Shown: positions 9,201 through 18,300 of the stretch, in pieces
Layout of the letters: each line of letters begins with the position of its first letter
Numbering within the stretch: the first letter of the stretch is position 1
NCBI RefSeq assembly: GCF_001468005.1
Contig: NZ_LNYY01000002.1
Coordinates: forward strand, 1 to 61,973
Source: Legionella steelei
GTDB lineage: Bacteria; Pseudomonadota; Gammaproteobacteria; Legionellales; Legionellaceae
DNA: 61,973 bases
Direction of reading: 5' to 3'
The notes under the pieces: model-generated
Told to the model about the DNA's origin: nothing
The model's input: only the letters and a program-made list of their open reading frames with translations
The model's database searches: none
Program-made: the position numbers and the translations under genes

Positions 9201-12200
9201 GGTATTGGTCACCCGGTTTGAATTGGAACTCAAGTTGATTATTAGCAGGCTCCCAGTTAGGCAAACCTGTTTGATGCGACAAAATCATTTGTGGCGTTAA
9301 AGATGCTACTTTTTCTTTATCCTCACTCTTAAAGCGTCCATATTCTATTTCAGGCAAGGATTGTGTCAGGAAATCTGGTGGCAGTTGGTCTTTTTCTATC
9401 AGTTTTAATACTAAATAAGCAAACAGTGGCTTGCTCAAGGAGCACGCCTCAAATACAGTAGACTCATCAACACAATCTCCTGAATCCATATCAGAAATAC
9501 CAAGCGCACCGCTCCAAGAAAGTGTTCCATCAGAAATAGTAGCAATGGATAGTCCAGGAATGTAGGCTTTTTTCATCAAATCGTGCAACATTTCTTTTTT
9601 TGGTAAATCAACGGGTATTAAAGAGGGTTGCTCTTTTGCCCCAACTGTTTTTTCATGATCCGTTTCGAGTTGAGGTTTTGGTAAAGGATGTTTCAATAAA
9701 AAGGTTTTTTCCCCATGGATAGAAAGGATTTCCACGAGATCGCTTTTGAAACTTAGCTTAAACGAGGGATCCTCTTCCGGCAGAAATTCGGTTTCTGATA
9801 TGCGTACAAGCTTTGTTTCAACATTAAAACGCCTGCAGATTAAGCTGCCCTCTTTTAAGTAGATTTCTGCTTCATTGTTATAATTTCCTACAAAAGTTTC
9901 CAATGGAGCGGTAAATACTGTTTTTTCTAGAGAGGAAATTTGATGAACTGCATTCGACCATTCCAAATGCCTTAGCTTAAGCGCTTTTTCAAAATAAATT
10001 CTTGCCTCTTCAAGTCTGCCCTCTTCTTCACACATCTTACCCGCAATTGTTTCTTGCCATCCGGCCTCATCACTTTGACTAAAACTCATATAGTTAAAGA
10101 GTTCTTGCATATCCCCGATAGGAGGTAAAATAGGAGAATTCAAAATTTGAGTGGCGATACTCATCCCATTTTCTGAATTCGTAAAAAATACTGCACCCTT
10201 TTTTTCTGTAACATTTATGGCAATAAACGATCGTGTATTAGGGTTTGCACCCCATTGATAGGCGATGACTGCATCTTTATTTTTATAAATATGCCAACCT
10301 AACCCACAGGTTTTCGCAATACTGTAATCACTTCTTGGCTCAAATGCTTGTTTTATGATGGGATCATCCATACTATCCAACCAAGCACTCATCAATTTTG
10401 AAAAATCATTAGCTGTTGTAAGCAGTGATGCGGCAGAATGAAGTGGTGGCTCTATTGCTAAAATGGAAGTCGATTTTTCCAGCTGAGTATGAACAACTAC
10501 AATATTTGTATCGTCTTCTGATTGAGGCTGGAACGTAGAGCGACTCATTTTTAAAGGATCAAACACATACTCTTTAGCCAACTTTTCTAAATTTTTACCC
10601 GTTTTTGTCTCGATGACTGTTTGTAAAAAAAGAAACGCTTCACCTGAATACGAATATCCACTACCTAGCTCTGACTTAGGATCAAATGCTAGTGGTGAAG
10701 ATAAATTGGGAGCCCAATTGGGCAAGCCTGTGGTATGTGACAATACATGTCGAGCAGTTAATTTTTTAGCCTTTTCAGGATAGTCACCATCCACCTTGAA
10801 TCGTTCATATTCATGGCCTTCTTGTTGAAGAATAGAAAGTAATGGCTCATCCAAATCGATTTGCTTCTCTTTGACCAGCTGTAACACCAAATAAGTAAAT
10901 ACAATTTTACTCAGTGAAGAGGCTGGAAAGCTCGTATTACCATCTACGGAATTTTCAGTACCTGTGGATTGAACATTTTTTTTGCCAAGAGCAAGAGAAG
11001 TTTTTGCAAGTCCGTGTTGGTGTTGTTCATTAGATTCAACATAAGCATAACTTACAGCGGGAGTATGAGCAGAATCAATTATTTTTTGTAGTTGCCCTTT
11101 ATTACGTACAAAAGTTGTGAGTTCTTGATGAAGCATCATTTTTTTATCATGCATGTTTTTTCGGTCTATAATGGTTTTTTTTGTGTCTTCTACTCGTTTT
11201 GCATCCTCCTCGTTTTCAGGCAAGATAACAGGCAGTTGACTCACCGTATCTAGATAACTTTTAAGTGCTGTTGGTGGCTGCCCATGCTTGATGTATTCAT
11301 CAGCGATGAGAGAGTATGTCCAGAAATCTCTGAGATTAAAACTAAGCTCACCCTGATTATCTTGGAAAATTTTATTTATTTTTTCAAAATCACCATGCCG
11401 TGCGTAGGCAAGCATTCGTTCTCCTACTGATAATTCTTGAGATATTCTCAATAAATCTTTTGAATCGATGGTGACATCATGAATCACAGGCTCTAAACCA
11501 AGTTTCATGGCACAAACATTGACTGCTCTAATGTTTGCCGGTGAAAAATAGGCATGAGTAAAATTAACAAAACTTGTTAAATCGACTTCTTTTCCAGAAT
11601 GTAATGCATCAAACAACTCCTGCGTGTATTTTCCAGTATCATGCTTTATCGCACTTCCTATTTTAAATTGCCAATCACCTTTTTCATCTTTAAAAAACAG
11701 AATGTTTTCAAATCCCATGGCATCCAGGATGATATTAGTCCTTTGATAAAAATCACGATAATGATTTAAAAATTCAATCATGACTTCCCGAAGCTTGGGA
11801 TCGCTATCCAAACGTTGCAAAATGGCACCGATTCGTTCATCAATGAACGCATAATCATTAAGCTCAAAATCTACTCCAGTATCGTCTTTATGAGTAAGCG
11901 TTTTATGTGCCTTATCAAACAAATCCTGGTTATGCTCCATCAAATAAATATCAAGTTCTGCGGGTTCTATTTTAAAATCAAATTTTACTTTAGATTTGAA
12001 GCATTTTTCATAGGGAACAATGGATAACGCAGCACTTTGAGACTCTTTTCCAGGAAGTTGTACTTGACATGTAACATGTTGCTCCCGGATGCAGCGTTGT
12101 TTTCCATCTTTATCAAAGCACTCGTATAAAACAGCATATTTTTTCTCTAATTCTTCAAGCTCTGTAGGATTGGGATTTTGTTTCATTAACTTAATAACAA

Positions 12201-12384
12201 AAGGCGCATCTGAAAATCGATAAAGTATGTGAGTCCCACCTTCAGCTATGCGCTCCGCTTGTGCTAAATCAATTGCACCCGATTCAGTCTTTGGTACTGA
12301 ATGAATGAACTCTTGTTGTGCCAATTCACCAGACATTTTGTTCACTGATAGAATTTGAGCAATTTCTTTATTGGATGTAGACAT
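6205..12384 (-). CDS. Giant protein with three beta-lactamase-like serine hydrolase domains; effector candidate
   Basis: 2059 residues. Three class C beta-lactamase/PBP-like domains are visible. Each has an S-x-x-K motif (SLSK near residues 490, 980 and 1595), an HTTGLP or HQTGLP box, a Y-x-Y/H-SG element (near 578, 1060 and 1691) and a late W/S-G strand (YQWG, FHWG, YHSG) in place of KTG. TPR-like helices join domains 2 and 3 (about 1235-1330, ESKGDYVTAKIQLLKAIELD). The first 300 residues contain FVIKLMK and GFENILFFKDEKGD, reminiscent of a kinase-like fold, but no HRD/DFG pair is seen. Domain 3 is interrupted by two related ~85-residue modules. There is no signal peptide, which suits a cytosolic or translocated enzyme. 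Related domains cut or transfer D-amino-acid peptides or esters; the substrate is unknown. Confidence 0.72.
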   Translation of the reverse strand: MSTSNKEIAQILSVNKMSGELAQQEFIHSVPKTESGAIDLAQAERIAEGGTHILYRFSDAPFVIKLMKQNPNPTELEELEKKYAVLYECFDKDGKQRCIREQHVTCQVQLPGKESQSAALSIVPYEKCFKSKVKFDFKIEPAELDIYLMEHNQDLFDKAHKTLTHKDDTGVDFELNDYAFIDERIGAILQRLDSDPKLREVMIEFLNHYRDFYQRTNIILDAMGFENILFFKDEKGDWQFKIGSAIKHDTGKYTQELFDALHSGKEVDLTSFVNFTHAYFSPANIRAVNVCAMKLGLEPVIHDVTIDSKDLLRISQELSVGERMLAYARHGDFEKINKIFQDNQGELSFNLRDFWTYSLIADEYIKHGQPPTALKSYLDTVSQLPVILPENEEDAKRVEDTKKTIIDRKNMHDKKMMLHQELTTFVRNKGQLQKIIDSAHTPAVSYAYVESNEQHQHGLAKTSLALGKKNVQSTGTENSVDGNTSFPASSLSKIVFTYLVLQLVKEKQIDLDEPLLSILQQEGHEYERFKVDGDYPEKAKKLTARHVLSHTTGLPNWAPNLSSPLAFDPKSELGSGYSYSGEAFLFLQTVIETKTGKNLEKLAKEYVFDPLKMSRSTFQPQSEDDTNIVVVHTQLEKSTSILAIEPPLHSAASLLTTANDFSKLMSAWLDSMDDPIIKQAFEPRSDYSIAKTCGLGWHIYKNKDAVIAYQWGANPNTRSFIAINVTEKKGAVFFTNSENGMSIATQILNSPILPPIGDMQELFNYMSFSQSDEAGWQETIAGKMCEEEGRLEEARIYFEKALKLRHLEWSNAVHQISSLEKTVFTAPLETFVGNYNNEAEIYLKEGSLICRRFNVETKLVRISETEFLPEEDPSFKLSFKSDLVEILSIHGEKTFLLKHPLPKPQLETDHEKTVGAKEQPSLIPVDLPKKEMLHDLMKKAYIPGLSIATISDGTLSWSGALGISDMDSGDCVDESTVFEACSLSKPLFAYLVLKLIEKDQLPPDFLTQSLPEIEYGRFKSEDKEKVASLTPQMILSHQTGLPNWEPANNQLEFQFKPGDQYHYSGEGYHYLQRVIEAKIGKSLETLAQEYVFTPLGMKNSHFERARFKPGTQFASRHNELMQPQSYRDEVTAAGSLQTTAYDYAQFVMALLKEQMLRKTVMKEIVSTEKDETARKKEIPQEIVHSVFWGLGWGLEKTEEGTLAFHWGDTSGAKAFVAINPDNGSAICYFANSQNGLSLAKELVTPVVGVTKGLDYLCGKYDYTPYDKPGYKERHEGLIAESKGDYVTAKIQLLKAIELDPKYTTELTKHIECYDRPGWKEQQEGIKAELKGDYKTALIKFNQALLQDLESEQQIKKHLAWLTDLDNPIEVSKEKLQEYTGKYGPHELSIEGESLKLKSFGQSYKLIPVGDHIFSPENNLNFRLEFDKEQGHVAYHFLDLAFQPIIEKKQKATAPSSKMTLEEVMKKADIPGISVVTVNHEGIISPPLVKGTVRSTQCGLLKMPVAKTKEEQSKFYKSYYILTEEGVLYYNKSKDKLHKLELDEYQLKDFRKSFAKDEQIDILSDDQLSEITSITDHLHSSPSMDVTPETVFGAASLSKPVFAYLVLKLIAANNANEAQPGLGKFNAKFDLNTPLYEVFPEILKKFRKEDEDKAKLLTAEMVLSHTTGLPITHDESKGLIEFQFDPGTKYAYSGPGIAYLQEVIEAVTGSNLESLAQEHIFGEKALNMKHSSYHFDKSKPPQAANSLYTTPSDYAKFIVAWMNDEELQYAFQPMVSMNNDYLPGNWPIEVNGLEQDKNNVAWGLGFGLQTDKQCGCGLIKMTTDPSQSSFDCIEGLLDDRNAVILFNDALFYADQTSRTVSRIELTESNQDDFNRLKTKCTESYKLAQGDELKWITAVTGHIHRASRAYHSGDMNEYRAWVAMNLEDKSAVVYFANSHNGHILADSIISPEVEIGNVFNYFFQTYGFARSFDELGGITNFHGVNPSSLKKTSAKIEEKPDTPKELAKGTTVSEESERLTASLPKAKTLTLGFLTPEKSKEKNQQDSYCGFKSGFLIGKSF

Positions 12385-12682
12385 AATAGAAAAACAAAAA
12401 TAGAAGTGTTGCGCACATTTTAAACTAAAAAAATTACACGCCCTTTGGGTGAGCCTTTTTTTACGTTTTTTTTACAGCTCAAATTGCTTTTTTATGATAG
12501 GTTACTATGAATTTTTGGCTCATCGACTAAGAGGGACATTAAACTGACGCCTTACCTAACAAAAAATTATTATCTTGCATCCGCAAACACATTAATTCTT
12601 TATTTGCTATATCAATAGCGCGAGATAGAGCCCCAAAAATTAAATTTGACCCGAATAGAAGGATGTATAGCGTGTCTACGCG

Positions 12683-13273
12683 TCATGACCCATAGAGTGT
12701 GTTATTAATCATCTCAAGAGTACCTATAATGTTAACCGCTAGAATTCCACCAAATACATGGATTAAACCCTTTCCAGTAGCTCCTGGTTGACTACCCGAA
12801 CCTGCAGCGCGTGCAATTAATACCCACCCTCTTACAAAAGCAATGAGACCGATGACTTGAATAATAATCGTCAATGGCCTTCCCACAACACTTCCACTAC
12901 CAAATAAGGTATCAAGAGTCGAATTACCGCTATTAACCGGTGCATACTGAAGAACATTTTGATAACCAAAAGAAGATTGCATGAATGTCGCAAAAGTCGT
13001 TGGAAAATAAATCAGCATTGTACCCACTAACAAATAGGTTATTGGTTCTTTAGCATTGGTATTACTCGACATCATTGTTCGTTGTTCACCATATTGCTTT
13101 AAACAATAAACTCCCTTAAATAAAAAGGCGCAACCGATAAGATACGCTGCTCCTGTAATTAAGCGCTCTACAGGAAGCAAGTTATTTGCAATATTATTTA
13201 ATATATTGACCTGACTTGATATCCAGCATGCCACTGTCCCGCCTGTACATGTATCAGCCATATAAAACCTCAA
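12683..13273 (-). CDS. icmC: IcmC/DotE-family type IVB secretion inner-membrane protein
   Basis: 196 residues with about four membrane helices. The C-terminal part, ARAAGSGSQPGATGKGLIHV then FGGILAVNIIGTLEMIN, carries the Gly-rich loop and hydrophobic tail shared by IcmC/DotE, IcmD and DotV proteins of Dot/Icm systems, and the length matches IcmC. In the full system these are small inner-membrane components. Here no other dot/icm or tra gene is nearby, so it is an orphan copy that could supplement the chromosomal system or be a relic of a conjugation operon. An internal start at residue 5 (MADTC) is also possible. Confidence 0.75.
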   Translation of the reverse strand: MRFYMADTCTGGTVACWISSQVNILNNIANNLLPVERLITGAAYLIGCAFLFKGVYCLKQYGEQRTMMSSNTNAKEPITYLLVGTMLIYFPTTFATFMQSSFGYQNVLQYAPVNSGNSTLDTLFGSGSVVGRPLTIIIQVIGLIAFVRGWVLIARAAGSGSQPGATGKGLIHVFGGILAVNIIGTLEMINNTLYGS

Positions 13274-13508
13274 CTATTTTCTTATCTAATCACTCGTACT
13301 GGGTGTAGATGGCTATCAATACCCATCACCCCTTCACCGAATGAATTAATTTCACCCCATACCTTGCAATTTTTATTTCTTTTCTTACAGTTAAGTTTAG
13401 AATATTTATGCCAATTTGTTTTGCACAACGATATAAATACTATTTAACACTAATTTTGCACCAAAATAAGACAAATCACTTAAATAGTGGCGTATTTTTA
13501 CATAAATT

Positions 13509-13537
13509 TTGCAGATAATTTAATATTTGTGTATAAT
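13509..13537 (+). promoter_or_regulatory. Sigma70-type promoter for the acidic Gly-rich protein
   Basis: TTGCAG (13509-13514) and TATAAT (13532-13537) are separated by exactly 17 bp. The predicted transcript would begin near 13544, which favours the ATG at 13575 over earlier in-frame starts at 13527 (TTG) and 13545. Confidence 0.6.
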
Positions 13538-13574
13538 TGTCATAATGTTTATAAATTTAAATTTGGTATCCTTT

Positions 13575-14513
13575 ATGAAAAAAGACAATGAAAAAGAGAA
13601 AGAAAAACATCAGCCCGTCCCTGAACCAACCACGGCAGGTAAAGCCAAAGAACAAACTTCTTCAGCCGCACTCACATTAGAACTATTAAAAAAAGAAAAA
13701 GAAAAACTGAAAGAGGTAGAAAAAAAAGAGGCTGCTGCTGAAGGAGCAAAAGTACGCTGTCGAACTTGTTTTAAAGAAATAGCCCCTACCCGTCGTTGTT
13801 TTGGACATGGTGGAGGAGGCGGTGGAGGTGATGGTGGTTCTGGTAAAACCTCCGAGGAAAAAGCAAGTTCTGGTGAAGATAAATCGCTCACTAAATCAGG
13901 AAAAATAGTTGAAACTACTGATGAATTGATAGGCGAGTTTGCTTCCATGGGAGATAGTGAAGCACTTGATTTAGAGTCTAGTTTTGACCCAGAAATAATT
14001 GAACAATTAATTGCTGATGGGAAATTGCTGGTTGATAGTGATCGCGAATCAATGACCCTTACCATTAAATTGCTTTGTGAACCTAATGAATTAACTGAAG
14101 AACAAAGAGAAGAATTAAAAAAATTCATGGAAGCGATTATAAAAGAATTCAATGAATTTAAAGAAGAAAATAATCTTTCCGATGAGTGTTTACAACTCAT
14201 TCAAGATGAGGAAGGAAACATACGTTCTCTTCGTATTACTATGCCAACATTAGCCTTATACGATGCATTTATCCAACGGCTGGCAAATAATTTAGTACCA
14301 ATACCCAGTCCAAAAGCACAAGAAAAGGATGAAGCCACGAAAGAACAAAGTATTGCTCCAAATCCACTTTCGAAGGAACCCAAGCCTTCTAATAAAGGCA
14401 AATCCTCTACAAAAGAAGAAATTGAGCCTAATAAGGATATAGAACCTAAAAAGGCTGAGGAAGAAGAACAACCGATATTTAACCCATCTCCTTTCAATAT
14501 GAAACCTTGGTAA
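13575..14513 (+). CDS. Acidic, Lys/Glu-rich low-complexity protein; effector candidate
   Basis: About 312 residues from the ATG chosen to follow the promoter. The N-terminus is Lys/Glu-rich and predicted helical (ELLKKEKEKLKEVEKKE). A short cysteine/histidine cluster, VRCRTCFKEIAPTRRCFGHG, runs into a glycine stretch and could bind metal. A central globular part (about 100-220) holds EQLIADGKLLVDSDRESMTL. The C-terminus is Glu/Pro/Lys-rich and ends FNPSPFNMKPW. Glutamate clusters near the C-terminus are a known feature of some Dot/Icm substrates, so translocation is possible but unproven. No family recognised. It ends at a strong hairpin (14517-14560). Confidence 0.6.
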   Translation: MKKDNEKEKEKHQPVPEPTTAGKAKEQTSSAALTLELLKKEKEKLKEVEKKEAAAEGAKVRCRTCFKEIAPTRRCFGHGGGGGGGDGGSGKTSEEKASSGEDKSLTKSGKIVETTDELIGEFASMGDSEALDLESSFDPEIIEQLIADGKLLVDSDRESMTLTIKLLCEPNELTEEQREELKKFMEAIIKEFNEFKEENNLSDECLQLIQDEEGNIRSLRITMPTLALYDAFIQRLANNLVPIPSPKAQEKDEATKEQSIAPNPLSKEPKPSNKGKSSTKEEIEPNKDIEPKKAEEEEQPIFNPSPFNMKPW

Positions 14514-14516
14514 TAT

Positions 14517-14570
14517 AATGAGTGCGGATAAAAAATGCCTTGCTTTTATTCGTACTCATTAAAAATTTTT
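14517..14570 (+). terminator. Strong stem-loop terminator
   Basis: AATGAGTGCGGATAAAA (14517-14533) pairs with TTTTATTCGTACTCATT (14544-14560). The 17-bp stem contains two G-U pairs and has a 10-nt loop. It is followed by AAAAATTTTT. It begins four bases after the stop codon of the acidic protein. Confidence 0.75.
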
Positions 14571-14757
14571 GTTTAGAAAATGGTTTCTAATATAATGAAC
14601 CCGAACCGACCAGGATCAACATTATATCCTGCTTAAATATCGCCATTTGAAATCTAGCATCGTTGACCGCTCTCCCATGCAAAACTGCAGATCTTATCCT
14701 AGATGACCATTTTTTTGAAATCAAACCCTTATTTTGCTGTCAAAACACCCACTATTG

Positions 14758-14787
14758 CACAGGGTTATCCTCAGAAAATGTGGATAA
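14758..14787 (+). other. DnaA-box pair, origin-like motif copy 1
   Basis: TTATCCTCA (14765-14773) and the reverse-strand perfect DnaA box TGTGGATAA (14779-14787) sit within a 30-bp block beginning CACAGGGTTA. That block recurs at 54031-54060 with four mismatches. DnaA boxes have the consensus TTATCCACA. Confidence 0.7.
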
Positions 14788-14807
14788 AAGAGCAAACAAA
14801 AAAGGGG

Positions 14808-14924
14808 TTTATAGACCATATTTATCAATACGATTTATAAATCAGGTTTATAAGTCACATTTATAGACCTGTTCCATAAACCAGATTGATCTACCTCCTT
14901 ATACAAGGGGGTTTATAAATAGGG
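14808..14924 (+). repeat. AT-rich iteron-like array with 13-bp period
   Basis: TTTAT begins at 14808, 14821, 14834, 14847 and 14860, each exactly 13 bp apart. TTTATA recurs at 14912, which is 104 bp (8 x 13) from the first. The units at 14873, 14886 and 14899 are degenerate. Well-conserved units read TTTATAGACCATA, TTTATAAATCAGG and TTTATAGACCTGT. Such 13-mers next to DnaA boxes match unwinding elements or iterons of replication origins. Confidence 0.65.
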
Positions 14925-14976
14925 TTTTATTAAAACACCGTCAATCTGTCTTTAAAACTGTTGCAGCTTGATCTAT

Positions 14977-14996
14977 AAGGGGGCTATAACCCCCTT
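14977..14996. other. G/C-rich hairpin in origin-like region
   Basis: AAGGGGG and CCCCCTT flank the 6-nt loop CTATAA. It stands out in very AT-rich DNA. It could be a terminator for leftward transcription or a structural element of the origin. Confidence 0.5.
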
Positions 14997-15302
14997 CCAA
15001 TAATAAACCTAAAAAAGGGGTCTAACAGTAGTTAGTAGTTATTAATCATTATTACTACTAAAATATTTTATATGAAACCACTGATGTTCAAAAAGTAAGC
15101 GGAAATGATTGATTCAATAATTTCCAATTTAAAAAATAACATGGATAAAAACCACCTTATTTTAAAGATATTTTTATATCCTGAAATGATTTACTGTTCT
15201 ACTAAATTAATACTCCCTACAAAGGAACGTGAGGGCGATTTTAGCCTACCCATATAAGTAGCATTTTTATTTCTTTACCATAAAGTTTTATGAACCGTAT
15301 TT

Positions 15303-15340
15303 GGGGTCGTGTGGAATAACCACCAAAAGTGTTAATCCTG
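15303..15340 (+). repeat. Probable Tn3-family terminal repeat next to transposase 1
   Basis: The sequence begins GGGGTCGTGTGG and continues to CCAAAAGTGTTAATCC. It has the GGGGT tip and AAAA-GT-TTAA interior common in Tn3 ends. It lies three bases beyond the stop codon of the transposase gene, the usual place for a Tn3 end. I could not find its inverted partner downstream of the resolvase, so the far end may be lost. Confidence 0.5.
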
Positions 15341-15342
15341 AA

Positions 15343-18300
15343 TTAGTCGTCCTTCCAAAAGGATGCCTTTAGGTGTTTTTCGAGAGCGTTCACCATAGCT
15401 TTTATGTCAATTACACCATTACTCTTTTTAAAATTGTATTTGCCAGTAAACGCAATGTGCGCCCAGGCAATGGGAGATATTCTTGCAAATTTTTCAATAA
15501 TATCCTGACTAACACCACCTGCAAGCATTTGTTCATATACCATGTTCAAAATAACGCTGTTGTACGCAATGATACAATTTGCAACAAGCCTTACTGCATG
15601 AGCACTGATGCGATTAGCAACTATTTTCTTCCCTTTGAAAACGCCTCGGTATATTTTTCTAATGAGTCCCTGTAATTGATGATAGGCTTCCGTTCGATTC
15701 CTTGCTGTTCGTATGGCTTTTCTCAGCGCCATGTTATCAATTAAATTTAGAACATGGATGCTTTTTAAGAGCTTGTTATATTCAAATAACGCTTTCTTTA
15801 GATTGGAATAACGTGCATATGAATTTATCTTTTTAACAAGGGTGCTTTGGGTATTTTCTTGCAACAGTAATGAAAGAAGAACCCGCAAGATGCCTCGTTT
15901 CTGAGATTTAATCAAGGGTATATTAATGATCCCTTTGGGTTGAATAATACCTGAGTAATCACTAATCGGCTTAACAGAATACAAATCACGAGCTGCTTCT
16001 TTTATATCCTTGATGCTTGGTACATAATCAACGTCTATGGAATCCAAGATAACAAAATTGAGTTGATTAAGCGAATGATTATCGCCAGTCACCATATCAA
16101 TATTAATGTCTGTCTTATTTCCATTAATTAGGTCATAAAGTGAGTGCCCTTCGTACTCATTTAACCCGATATTTTTAGCATTAACTGCAACAAAATTCGC
16201 TATTAATGTATAAACAGAAATGCCCGGTGCTTTCCCAAGGTATTTTTTTGAATACCGTGATTGAATAGTGCTTTCGCTAGTCGCCAGTTTTTGCCCATCA
16301 GCATCCCCCAGTATTTTATTATCGATCAAGTCCCATAACTTGAAAATAGGCAGTGAGTGTACAAGGTTACTTGCCTTATCATTTGCAGGGCACATTGTGT
16401 CAATTCGAATATAGTCTTCTTGAGTTGAACGTAATAGATTAAATTTCAGATCAGACATTTCGGCCATTTTTTCAGTGCTAATACCGAAAGCATTTGAGAG
16501 GATACATGCATTGACAGCAGTTTTGGTAGGTTTTACTTTTACATTATATCGCGTTTTCATGTGGGTAAACACACTCCACATATCGGTACGATCCCCCATG
16601 TGCATCATAATATCTGGAATTTCAACTTGTGGCAGTGTTTTAAAAAAACTGTCATCAAGTTTTTCAACACTGTCATAACTCAAACTCCAGTCTTGTTCTC
16701 CCGATTTAGTTTCTTTAATGTTGAATGCTAAGTTTTCACCACGACGAATACGACCGGTGGTCTTATCCCATGCACTGTTTAGCTCATTTACTGCGTCATC
16801 TAATCGTTGGTCACAATAGATTGGAATTTTCAGATAGCCAAACTCGGTAGCAATTTTTTCGGCATCATCCACCAAGCTTTCACTAACCAAATCATGATCG
16901 ATATCACAGTAGGACACACTGTCATTGCAACAGAGTAATCCTTTATCCAAACGGCGATACATCTTTTGATACACAAAAAATTCAAATAAATGGGGATCTA
17001 CATGTTCATCATCCGCATTCTTTTTCAAATAAGGCAACATGGTTTTTGAAATAGAATCCTGCATCTCTTTGGGGAGTTTAAAGGACGATGGGCCTTTTTT
17101 TCGGCTGTAATGATTTTTCATTAACTCGATAAAGTCCATGATGTCGCTGTCTTCTTTATAATAGTCAAACGAGACATTGAGTAATACGGGGCGCAGATAA
17201 AGGGCGAAGAGACGGGATGATTCCAAATAAAAATCTCTCCTGGCAGCCTTTTTGTCAAAAGTGCTACCCACTAAATACTCTGCAATGATAGGAAACTGCT
17301 TTTCTGGTAAAATCTTATAGGCTTCATGATTTAATTCTTCATGGCTAAGGCCATATTTGCGATTGGGAAACCATTTCATAAAACGAGCTAATTTGGGTAG
17401 ATCAACAACTAGGCTTGCATTATATTCCGCCAGTGCTTTATCGACATGTTTTGTAGCATCAGCCAGTATAGCTCTGATATGAAACATAAAGCTTGTTATC
17501 AAATTATCCATGATTTGGTGATAGCGGTGGTAAACAAAGCATAATGCTTGCAGCCATTGCTGCGTTATATTAAGTCGTCGTAATCGAGAGGCAGCATACT
17601 GTTCAGCCAAATCAGCATAATATCGAATGGCATTTTTGGACAGCTGAAGGGTTGGCATAAATTCCTTTGCAAATTTATATAAGCTCAGGATTTCTGCTGC
17701 TTTGGCTGCTTCTTCTTTGATGGAGGAATATTTAAAACTTTTCTGATCGGCACGAATGACATTGAGTTTAGTGAGCCCATCCTCTCGATTAATCAAATTT
17801 GATAATTGGTCTTGTTGCGCTTGCGGGATTGCTAGTATTAGTTTGCCCAGCCGTTCATTTTCTTTTGAAAATGCTTGGGTAAACAGATCTTGCAAACTGC
17901 GATAGGTTGGCAATAGTATTTTTTGATTATCAAAATAAACCAGCAATTGCCGAAATGTATCGTGACCTTTTGGATAATAGCGTAACAATTCACAGAGATG
18001 AGCTTCAACTAAACCAGCTTGCCTTGGTGACCAGTCCTGATAACCAAATAAGTTTAGAATAACGTTTTTTTGCTGATTCAAACTTTGCCTGGTAATGCTG
18101 CTTGGTAAAATGGCATTTTTTATTTTGTAATACCGTTCAAGGATATAATCAACATCAGTGCGAACATCGTCAAAAGTGAATGTAAAAAATTGGTGCTTGG
18201 CCTTAAAATAAGCAAGCTGCAGAATAAAGGCAACCCGTGTTTTTGTCGTTGAATATTGCTTCAACGCAGTAAGCTCGTCCCTACTCAATGAAAAATACAG

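Larger units (their letters stand above)
14571..15302. other. Non-coding origin-like region
   Basis: About 730 bp with no convincing gene. It contains a DnaA-box pair (14765-14787), a 13-bp-phased AT-rich array (14808-14924), a G/C hairpin (14977-14996) and AT-rich DNA up to a Tn3-type end at 15303. The order of DnaA boxes, phased AT-rich repeats and hairpin resembles a replication origin. A short open frame at 14663-14866 overlies the repeats and is not a gene. Confidence 0.6.

Noticed and set aside
12683-13273. A conjugation or complete type IVB operon around the IcmC-like gene
   Set aside because: No other dot/icm, tra or relaxase gene could be identified in the window.
13610-14497. Two Ser-rich minus-strand frames
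   Set aside because: They are complements of the Lys/Glu-rich coding strand, with no start signals.
14663-14866. 67-codon frame in the origin-like region
   Set aside because: It overlies DnaA boxes and the 13-bp array, lacks a ribosome site and resembles no protein.
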